This document shows positions 35,120 to 42,243 of a stretch of DNA of 49,706 bases, piece after piece. The translations under genes and the position numbers were made by a program. The stretch lies in the NCBI GenBank assembly GCA_020350425.1, contig CP070716.1:2523933-2573638 (forward strand), in the 5' to 3' direction. A model generated the notes under the pieces. That model was given only the letters and a program-made list of their open reading frames with translations. It was not told the DNA's origin and ran no database searches. Position 1 is the first letter of the stretch. Every line of letters begins with the position of its first letter. The DNA is from Gemmatimonadota bacterium. GTDB lineage: Bacteria; Gemmatimonadota; Gemmatimonadetes; Gemmatimonadales; GWC2-71-9.

Positions 35120-36103
35120 TTACCAGTGAATCTCCACCACGTCTCCCTCTTCCAAAACGTGGGCCGCCTTGACCGACTGGCCGTCGAAGACGCTCGGTCC
35201 CCAGACGCGGGCGAACTTCAATCCGTCGGCGATGTCCTTGTGGATGGTACGGGCCAGGTCACCCACCGTGGCGCCCCGCTGCAAGGTGAAGGGCCGTTCG
35301 AGGTCCGGCTCCTTCTTGGGCTCCTTGCAGTAGACCCGGATGATCTCGAGCGCCTCAAAGGTTCGCGCGCCCAACTCGTCCCAGCCGGTGCCCGCGACGC
35401 ACGAGACGGGCACGATGGGCCAGGGGGTTTCCAGCAGTTCCTCGAGCGCCGCCAGGTCACCCTCGGCACCCTTCCGGTCCATTCCGGTGACCACGAGCAA
35501 AGCGGGCTTGTGCAGCCAGCCCGGCCGCGTCTCCTCCGGCGCGGCCTTGCCCGCCGGATAGAGCACGACCGCCTTCGTGCCGAGCAGCTCGGTGACTAGG
35601 TCGAGGCCGGCGAGCGGCTGCGCGATCGACACCACGAGCCACACCAGATCTCCGGCGCGCACGAGGTCGAACACCCAGGGCTCCACATGCTCTTCGCAGA
35701 GTGGGGGGAGATCCACGAGCTGAAATGCGATGTCCTGGTATGCCATCATCCCGGGCGTGGCCTCCCGGGTGGTGAGGGGGTAGCTGGCGACCTCGGGCTT
35801 GGCGTGGGTGAGGGCGGCAACGAGGCTGGACTTGCCGGCGTTCGGGCACCCCACCAGTACTACCTGTCCGGACCCCTCTCGCGGGATGCGGTGACTGTCT
35901 CTCCGCGCAGGTCCCTTCTTTTTCGGCTCGCGCTTGAGCTTCGACAGGCGGGAACGCAGCTCCGCCTGCAACTTCTCCGTCCCTTTGTGCTTGGGGATCA
36001 CCCGCAGCATCTCCTCCAGGCAGGCGATCTTCTCCTCCCGCGTCACCGCGCTGCGGAACCTGGCGTCGGCTTCACGATACGCTGGCGTGAGGTTGGCTGG
36101 CAT
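35120..36103 (-). CDS. TGS-domain GTPase of the DRG/Obg group
   Basis: 327 aa. A basic helical N-terminus (KLQAELRSRLSKLKREPKKKG) precedes the G domain: P-loop GCPNAGKSS, YPLTTREATPG switch region and DLPPL. The fourth motif reads TGMD where the guanine-recognition NKxD is expected (VVTGMDRKG). The C-terminal TGS domain is clear (VGDLARTIHKDI, ARVWGPSVFDGQ, LEEGDVVEIHW). DRG-like GTPases bind ribosomes, and the basic head fits RNA. The NKxD change suggests altered nucleotide choice. First gene of a three-gene transcript. Confidence 0.87.
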   Translation of the reverse strand: MPANLTPAYREADARFRSAVTREEKIACLEEMLRVIPKHKGTEKLQAELRSRLSKLKREPKKKGPARRDSHRIPREGSGQVVLVGCPNAGKSSLVAALTHAKPEVASYPLTTREATPGMMAYQDIAFQLVDLPPLCEEHVEPWVFDLVRAGDLVWLVVSIAQPLAGLDLVTELLGTKAVVLYPAGKAAPEETRPGWLHKPALLVVTGMDRKGAEGDLAALEELLETPWPIVPVSCVAGTGWDELGARTFEALEIIRVYCKEPKKEPDLERPFTLQRGATVGDLARTIHKDIADGLKFARVWGPSVFDGQSVKAAHVLEEGDVVEIHW

Positions 36104-36180
36104 CGAAACCGTCCCCGTTGCCCCGCCCGTAGCATGTCAGGTGGACTGCTGTGCTGCAAGGTGCGAGCTCCGGCTCGGGG

Positions 36181-36420
36181 CTACTCCCGCGCTCCCATCC
36201 TCCGGAGCATGCGCCGCGCGTTGTCATTGCCCGGCTCGAGCGCAAGAGATCGACGATAGTTCGCGATGGCCAGCGCGGTGTCGCCGTGCACCATATAGCC
36301 CTCGCCGAGGCTGTCGTAGGTGTTTGCAGACGTGGGGAACAGCGCCACGTTCAGCTGGAAGACCGCGATCGCGTCGGCGTGGAAGCCGTCGAGGTTCAAT
36401 CTCGGCCCCGCGCCGACCCC
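36181..36420 (-). pseudogene. Remnant of a TPR-tailed hydrolase (last ~75 codons)
   Basis: The frame ends with LNLDGFHADAIAVF, TYDSLGEGYMVHGD and LALEPGNDNARRML, which is the C-terminal TPR tail found in gene 9127-10950 (DSLGEAHMALGHD, LELNPNN). Upstream of it nothing of the catalytic domain remains; the divergent kinase gene begins at 36470 instead. The frame runs on to 36501, but that part has no similarity and overlaps the kinase start. I read it as a gene fragment left by deletion. Confidence 0.65.
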
Positions 36421-36451
36421 GCGTTCCCTACCCCGATGACTTACCGCCCCG

Positions 36452-36457
36452 TAGCTT
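36452..36457 (+). promoter_or_regulatory. TAGCTT, candidate -10 of the kinase-TPR gene
   Basis: GTAGCTTA at 36451-36458 ends 11-12 nt before ATG 36470, so the transcript would have a leader of only about 6 nt. The start has no Shine-Dalgarno, which agrees. Confidence 0.4.
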
Positions 36458-36469
36458 ACTCGACACGCC

Positions 36470-39295
36470 ATGAATCTGCTCGAAGGTTTCAGGCACGCCA
36501 TTGCCGACCGCTACGCCATCGAGGGTGAGCTCGGGCGCGGCGGGATGGCCATCGTCTACCTCGCGCAGGATCTGCGGCACAACCGTCAGGTGGCCATCAA
36601 GGTCCTGAAGCCGGAGTACGCCGCCACCGTCGGGCCGGAGCGCTTCCTACGCGAGATCGAGATCGCGGCGCAACTGCATCACCCCCACATCCTCCCGCTG
36701 CACGACTCCGGCGATGCCGCGGGGTTCCTGTACTTCGTGATGCCCTACGTCCCGGGGAGCTCCCTGCGCCACCGCCTCGACCGGGAAAAGCGCCTCCCGC
36801 TGAGCGACGTGGTACGCGTACTGCGCGACGTGGCCGATGCGCTGACGCACGCGCACGAACGGGGCGTGGTGCACCGCGACATCAAGCCCGAGAATGTGCT
36901 GCTGTCGGGTCAGCACGCGCTGGTTACCGACTTCGGCGTTGCCAAGGCCGTGAGCGAGGCGGCCGACGCCCAGCTCACGGGCGCGGGAATCACGCTCGGT
37001 ACGCCGGCGTACATGGCGCCGGAGCAGGCGGCGGCCGAACCGAACCTGGATCATCGGCTCGACATCTACGCGCTGGGGGTGGTGGGATACGAGATGCTGG
37101 CCGGGCGGCCCCCGTTCCATGAGTTGACGCCACAGCAGGTACTCAGGGCGCACCTGACGCGGGACGCCGAGCCGGTGTCGCGGCACCGCGAGGACGTGAC
37201 GCCCGAGTTCGAGCGGGTGGTGATGCGGTGCCTCGAGAAGGAGCCGGCGAAGCGGTGGCAGAGCGCGAGCGAGCTGCTGGCCCAGCTGGAAACGCTGACG
37301 ACCCCGACGGAGACGCGGCCCGTGGCGGCTCCGCGCCGTCGCCGTCGGCTCTGGCTGCCGCTCGGTGCGGTGTTTGCCGCCGTGTTGATCGCGCTCGGGG
37401 TGCTCCAACCGTGGGCTGGTCCGCCACTCGACCGCGATCTGTTCGTCGTCCCCCCCTTCGACGTGCTCGAGGACGAGCTGGCCGATCCGTGGCGCGAGGG
37501 CCTGGCGCAGATCGTGGCCAACAACCTCGACGGGGCGGGACCGCTGCGGGCGGTTCCCCCGTCGGTGATCTCTCGCCGCTGGAGCGGCAGCGCCGACGCG
37601 GCCACGGTGCGCGACGCGGCGCGGGCGAACGGCGCGGGACTGGCCGTGTACGGCAGGCTGCTCGCCGCCGGTCCCGACTCCGTGCGTGTCAACGCCACCC
37701 TGTTCGATGCCGTGGCGGGGGTCGCGCTGGCGGAGTTCTCGCTACGCGACGCGGCCGACCGCATCGATCGGCTCGCCGACTCCCTCTCGATGCGGGTGAT
37801 CAACGAGCTGGGGGAGGTGCGGCCCATCGGGGTCGTGAAGCTCGGCTCCCTGGGCTCCTCGTCCCCCACCGCCGTCAAGGCATTCCTGCAGGGGGAGCAG
37901 CTCTACTGGCGCATGCAGCTGGATTCCGCCCGGCGCATGTACCAGCGTGCGGTAGAGGAGGACAGTAGCTTCGCCCTCGCGTACCACCGGCTGGCGCGCG
38001 CCAGCTCCTGGGGGACGCACGACGAGTATCACGACATCTTTTTGAAGGCCGGCGCGCTCAATCACGGACTGGCGCGGCGCGAAAGTCTCCTCGTCGCGAC
38101 CGACTCCCTGCTCTCGGCGGCCGCATTCTTCTCGGGAGACAGCGCGAGCTGGCAACGGTTTCGCCGCCTGTTCACCACGGCGGAGCTGGCGACCCGACTC
38201 TATCCGACGGATCCACAGTCGTGGTACAACCTGGGCGAGGCGCGGTTTCACTACGCGACCTACGTCGGCACGCCGCTGGCGAGCGCGCGGGCGGCGTTCC
38301 AGCGTGCCATCGAGCTCGACTCGGCCTTCGCCCCCGCGTACGTACATCTGATCACGCTGTCGCTGCTGGAGGAAGGCCGAGACACCGCGCGCGCGTATGT
38401 CGAGCGCTATCTCGATCGGGGCGTCGGCGGCGTGCACGCCGCGAGCGGCAGGGCCCTGGTGGGGCTGCTGGATCCGCGGCAGGCACGCTCGGAGGGGCTC
38501 GGGGCGCTGCTTGACTCGCTCAGACCGGACGCGTTCTTCTTCGCGTTGATGCACCTCGATTACTGGCCCGATTCAGCCGAGTCCGCGGTGCGGCTGGCGC
38601 GGGCCTGGGCGGCGTCGCCCGATTCGCTGCAGGGCAAGGTGTATCTGGCGGCCTCGCTGGCGTTTCGCGGCCACGCGCGGGAGGCCTACGCGGTGCTCGA
38701 ACCGGGGACGTGGCCCGTGCTGCTGGAGCTCGCGCTCCTGGGCGTCGTGCCGCCAGAGAAGGCGGATTCGGTTGGGGCCCGCGCGCTCGAGATCGGCCAC
38801 GGGTGGGCGTCGTACGGGTCGCTGCGCTGGTGGGCGGCGCGGGGCGATACGGCGATGCTCGATCGCGCCGCATCCTTCTTCGAGGAGGCGAATCTGCCGT
38901 ACGCGAGAGCCGCGACCCGGGGCTACCGCGCGCTGGCGACGGGCGACTCCGCCGCGGCGCTGCGGCAGTTCGCGGCGCTGCGCACCTGGCCTTGCCACTA
39001 CTGCTATCACGAGCGCCTGGTACAGGCGCAACTCCTCACCAGCTTCGGCGACTACGCGGCGGCGCTCGCGCTGCTCGACGAGTGGCGCTGGCCGCCTGCC
39101 GGGGGGACTCGTACCGACATGGTGTTGTGGGCGCTGGAGCGCGGTCGACTCAACGAGCTGCTGGGGAATGACGATGCGGCGCGCGACGACTTCTCCTACG
39201 TGCTCGACATCTGGCGCAACGCCGATCCAGAGCTGCAGCCGTATGTGGAAGAGGCTCGCGCGGCGCTACTGAGGCTGGCGGCGGAGTCGCCGTAG
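36470..39295 (+). CDS. Ser/Thr protein kinase with TPR-rich periplasmic region
   Basis: 941 aa. Kinase domain ~14-280 with intact GRGGMAIVY, VAIK, HRDIKPEN, DFG and GTPAYMAPEQ. One membrane helix (~300-318), then a TolB-N-like segment (~320-430; FVVPPFDVL ... GLAVYGRL) and TPR repeats to the end (~455-930). Such proteins sense through the outer part and signal with the inner kinase. Possibly leaderless. It ends 16 bp before the stop of the converging adenylate kinase-like gene. Confidence 0.91.
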   Translation: MNLLEGFRHAIADRYAIEGELGRGGMAIVYLAQDLRHNRQVAIKVLKPEYAATVGPERFLREIEIAAQLHHPHILPLHDSGDAAGFLYFVMPYVPGSSLRHRLDREKRLPLSDVVRVLRDVADALTHAHERGVVHRDIKPENVLLSGQHALVTDFGVAKAVSEAADAQLTGAGITLGTPAYMAPEQAAAEPNLDHRLDIYALGVVGYEMLAGRPPFHELTPQQVLRAHLTRDAEPVSRHREDVTPEFERVVMRCLEKEPAKRWQSASELLAQLETLTTPTETRPVAAPRRRRRLWLPLGAVFAAVLIALGVLQPWAGPPLDRDLFVVPPFDVLEDELADPWREGLAQIVANNLDGAGPLRAVPPSVISRRWSGSADAATVRDAARANGAGLAVYGRLLAAGPDSVRVNATLFDAVAGVALAEFSLRDAADRIDRLADSLSMRVINELGEVRPIGVVKLGSLGSSSPTAVKAFLQGEQLYWRMQLDSARRMYQRAVEEDSSFALAYHRLARASSWGTHDEYHDIFLKAGALNHGLARRESLLVATDSLLSAAAFFSGDSASWQRFRRLFTTAELATRLYPTDPQSWYNLGEARFHYATYVGTPLASARAAFQRAIELDSAFAPAYVHLITLSLLEEGRDTARAYVERYLDRGVGGVHAASGRALVGLLDPRQARSEGLGALLDSLRPDAFFFALMHLDYWPDSAESAVRLARAWAASPDSLQGKVYLAASLAFRGHAREAYAVLEPGTWPVLLELALLGVVPPEKADSVGARALEIGHGWASYGSLRWWAARGDTAMLDRAASFFEEANLPYARAATRGYRALATGDSAAALRQFAALRTWPCHYCYHERLVQAQLLTSFGDYAAALALLDEWRWPPAGGTRTDMVLWALERGRLNELLGNDDAARDDFSYVLDIWRNADPELQPYVEEARAALLRLAAESP

Positions 39296-39311
39296 CGAGG
39301 CGATGGGACGA

Positions 39312-39875
39312 TCAGGTTCCGAGGACTTCCTCGATCCGCTTGGTGATCTCCTCCTCGGTGCCGGTCCCGCTGACGATCGTCAGGATCCCCATCTCACGGT
39401 AGTAGCCCACGAGCGGCGCTGTCGATTCGCGGTACGCGTGGAGCCGCCGCTGAATCAACTCTGAGGTATCGTCGCCGCGCCCTTCCGCGGCGGATCTGGA
39501 GAGCAGACGTCGGACCAACTCCTCTTCGGGTACATCCAGCAGCAACACCCGCTTCAAACGCTCCCCCTGCTCCATCAGCATCACATTCACCGCTTCCGCC
39601 TGACGGACCGTGCGGGGGAAGCTGTCCATCACGATCCCCTTGGCGGCCTCGGGGGAGACCAACTGCTGTTTGATCAGGCTCAAGATGATCTTGTCCGGGA
39701 CCAGCTCGCCCCGATCCATGAACCGCTTCGCATCGCGCCCCAGCAAGTTGTCCTTCTGGATGGCGTCACGCAGAAGATCGCCGGTCGTGATCTTGGGAAC
39801 GCCGAGCCGCTGGGCGAGGATTGTCCCCTGCGTGCCGGTGCCGGCACCAGGAGGGCCGAGGAGGATGACGTGCAT
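39312..39875 (-). CDS. Adenylate kinase paralogue with altered P-loop
   Basis: 187 aa, the short-LID size of the family. The fold marks are all there: TTGDLLRDAI, FPRTVRQAEA and RGDD in the LID region. But the P-loop reads GPPGAGTGTQ: Lys13, which holds the phosphates, is Thr13 (codon ACC), and the glycine before FPRT is Ser. Lys13 is nearly invariant and its loss strongly cuts activity in known enzymes. The gene is not in a ribosomal-protein setting, where the housekeeping adk usually lies. I infer a second, specialised or regulatory copy. Minus strand, downstream of the pseudokinase gene and separated from it by a hairpin. Confidence 0.85.
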   Translation of the reverse strand: MHVILLGPPGAGTGTQGTILAQRLGVPKITTGDLLRDAIQKDNLLGRDAKRFMDRGELVPDKIILSLIKQQLVSPEAAKGIVMDSFPRTVRQAEAVNVMLMEQGERLKRVLLLDVPEEELVRRLLSRSAAEGRGDDTSELIQRRLHAYRESTAPLVGYYREMGILTIVSGTGTEEEITKRIEEVLGT

Positions 39876-39969
39876 GAGGTGTTCAGCTGCCCCTTTCCAG
39901 TTGGCGCGCCGCGCATTCGAGGCGTGCGGCGTCCCGCACCAATAGGCTACTCACCTCGTGAAATCAAGT

Positions 39970-39992
39970 CACCGCCCGACTCTCAGGCGGTG
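39970..39992 (-). terminator. Hairpin immediately after the pseudokinase stop
   Basis: CACCGCC / GGCGGTG with a 9-nt loop begins right at the stop codon (39993-39995). On the minus strand it is followed by ACTTGATTTC, only weakly T-rich. It probably ends the pseudokinase transcript before the adenylate kinase-like gene. Confidence 0.5.
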
Positions 39993-42092
39993 CTAGAAAC
40001 GCTCCACCGTGATGCCGATCGCCCCCGAGAGTGTGTCGACTCGCGTGACGAGGCCAGTGATCTCCTGGAACCGACCGCTATAGGCGCGCCGCGCATCGAA
40101 AAAGCGAATCGTCGAGCCCTCGAGGAGCGGATAGTACCCGATCTGCACGTTCTCGCTATTCGGCGGGATTTCACAATTACACCGCAGCTCCACCGTCGTG
40201 CCGTAGTTGATCAGCGCCACGAGACGGAGGTTCGTACGGTTCGTGATCCGCGGTGCGAACATCGCTCGACTAGAGTCGACGGCGGTGATCACCGATCGAG
40301 CGTCCTCGCCCCGTTCCTCTCCGCTCGGCAGCACCACCTCGAAGACCTCGCCCATCTGTTCGCGGCCCTGCCTCGGGCGGACGAGGCGCCAGGCCAATTG
40401 CACTGACCTGCCACGCGGCAGGATGATCGAATCCTGTTGCCCGGCCTCAAGTGTGTAGACCATCTGTCCGTCTACCAGAATCTGGACCGGCTCCACGAGC
40501 GCGTTGCGCAGGACGTGGTATTGTGCAGTGGGCGCGCGAAAGAACATGCTCTTGATCCCCACCCACACGAGCATCACCACCACGAGTGCCAGGGCGCCCC
40601 GGGCCACGTAGTTCCACGTCTGACGCTGCCGGGCGAGCCGCACCACCAGTTCCGGGCCCCAGTCGTACATCCGCAGGAGCCAGGGCGGGATGCGGGACGT
40701 CTTCGTCGCTGGCTTGAGTGGCGCCAAGCCCGGTGGCTCGCCGGCAACGGCGGGCATTTCGGGCTCGGTTGTTTCGTCCTCCGGAGCCCCGACCTCTCCA
40801 TCGGTCCCCGCCTCATCGAGCTGCGGCCCGGGCTTCGCGCCTGGGCCTGCCTGGCCCGGCTCGAACCAGGCGCCGGGAATGAGGTCGCCGCCCCGGGTGA
40901 TCCCTCCCGACGGTGAGGGGATCGGCTGCGGAGGTGGTGGGCTCGGCTCCTCCGCCTGCGGTGGTGCGCCGGGTCCGGTTTCGGGCGGGCTCTCCTCGTC
41001 GTCGTACAGGTTGTACACGGTCTGTGGCGGCGCCTCCACCTCGGGCTGGAGGAGCTCGTCGAAATCCCAGCTGGCTCCCTGAACGATGTCACCCACGCCG
41101 ATATCGCCCAGTGCGGGCTCCTCGGCGGTGGGCTCCTCGACACCGAACTGCTCGACGGCGATCTCTTCGCCGGCGGGCTTTTCGCCGGCGGGCATTTCAG
41201 CCGCGGGCTCCTCGGTAGCACGCAGCTCGGTAGCGGGTTCCGCGGCAGCCGGTTCCGCAGCGCCGCCCGCCTCGAGCGCCCGCAGCAGCTCGGCTGCGCT
41301 CTGGAAGCGATCGCTCGGCGTCTTCTCGAGGCAGCGCACGATCGCATTGGAGAGCCAGGCGGGTACCGTGGGCTCGACGTCGCGCGGCTTGCGTACGGGC
41401 TGCGAGATGTGCCGTGCCACGATCTGCTGCGCCGTCTCGCCCTCGAACGGCTTCTCGCCCGTCACCATCTCGAACAGCGTCGCGCCGAACGAGTACAGGT
41501 CCGAGCGCGCATCGACCTCGTCGCCCAACAGCCGCTCCGGACTCATGTAGTACGGCCTGCCCGGCGAGAGCACCGTCTCGGTGAGTCCCTCGCCCGCCGC
41601 CAGCCTCACGGCCCGCGCGACGCCGTATTCCGCCACCACCGCCTGGCCCACCGGCAGGAAGATGTTCTCGGGTCTGATGTCGCGGTGCACCACGTCCTGC
41701 TCGTGGCCGTCCTGCAACGCCGCCGCCACGTGACACGCGATCTCGACGGCCTCTTCGACCGGGAGACGCTTCTTGCGATTCAGCAGCTGGCGCAGTGTGT
41801 CCGCCTCCACGAACGGCACCACGTAATAGAGCAGGCCGTCCGCATCCCCCGAGTCGTACGGGGCGAGGATATTGGGATGAATCAGCCGCGCCGCTATCCG
41901 GATCTCGCGAAGGAACCGCTTGGCGTCGAGCGAGGCGGCGAGGTTGGGGTGCAGCACCTTGAAAAAGACGGGGCGACCGAGCATCTGGTCGTGGCCGACA
42001 CACGCCAGGGCCAGGCCGCTACGCTCGAGCTCACGCTCGACGCGGTAGCGGTTGCCGACGACACTCCGAAGTCGTTCCAGCAGATCGGCCAC
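39993..42092 (-). CDS. Predicted membrane-bound pseudokinase with PEGA-like domain
   Basis: 699 aa from GTG 42092, at the place where kinases of this type start. Kinase fold ~14-270, but several key sites have changed: the Gly loop is ELERSGLALA, HRDIKPEN is HRDIRPEN, DFG is EYG (Glu155) and GTPxYMSPE is GRPYYMSPE. The VAIK-type Lys45, helix-C Glu63 and HRD Asp138 remain. A long acidic linker (~275-490) made of Pro-Ala-Glu repeats leads to one membrane helix (~496-515), a PEGA-like beta domain and a beta C-terminus. Loss of the metal-binding Asp and of the Gly loop predicts weak or no catalysis. It could be an allosteric or scaffold partner of a nearby active kinase (inference). Confidence 0.86.
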   Translation of the reverse strand: MADLLERLRSVVGNRYRVERELERSGLALACVGHDQMLGRPVFFKVLHPNLAASLDAKRFLREIRIAARLIHPNILAPYDSGDADGLLYYVVPFVEADTLRQLLNRKKRLPVEEAVEIACHVAAALQDGHEQDVVHRDIRPENIFLPVGQAVVAEYGVARAVRLAAGEGLTETVLSPGRPYYMSPERLLGDEVDARSDLYSFGATLFEMVTGEKPFEGETAQQIVARHISQPVRKPRDVEPTVPAWLSNAIVRCLEKTPSDRFQSAAELLRALEAGGAAEPAAAEPATELRATEEPAAEMPAGEKPAGEEIAVEQFGVEEPTAEEPALGDIGVGDIVQGASWDFDELLQPEVEAPPQTVYNLYDDEESPPETGPGAPPQAEEPSPPPPQPIPSPSGGITRGGDLIPGAWFEPGQAGPGAKPGPQLDEAGTDGEVGAPEDETTEPEMPAVAGEPPGLAPLKPATKTSRIPPWLLRMYDWGPELVVRLARQRQTWNYVARGALALVVVMLVWVGIKSMFFRAPTAQYHVLRNALVEPVQILVDGQMVYTLEAGQQDSIILPRGRSVQLAWRLVRPRQGREQMGEVFEVVLPSGEERGEDARSVITAVDSSRAMFAPRITNRTNLRLVALINYGTTVELRCNCEIPPNSENVQIGYYPLLEGSTIRFFDARRAYSGRFQEITGLVTRVDTLSGAIGITVERF

Positions 42093-42163
42093 GTGAGAAC
42101 CCCGGTTGCGACTGCTCCAAGGTAGTGCGTCGGGTGTCCGTGTGGCCAGCCGCCGCGCCGTGC

Positions 42164-42192
42164 TTGACGGCGTCAGATCCCACGGGCAGACT
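42164..42192 (+). promoter_or_regulatory. Candidate promoter of the amidohydrolase gene
   Basis: TTGACG (42164-42169) and CAGACT (42187-42192) are 17 bp apart, giving a start about 45 nt before ATG 42244. The -10 is poor, the -35 good. Confidence 0.4.
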
Positions 42193-42243
42193 CCGACCTG
42201 AGACGAGGCCCGGGTCGTCACTCTTGCACAAGGAAATGGTGCC

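Noticed and set aside
41086..41270. Repeated glutamate/alanine/proline codons as a possible tandem DNA repeat
   Set aside because: They are the Pro-Ala-Glu linker of the pseudokinase gene; units vary in length and sequence, so it is low-complexity coding DNA.
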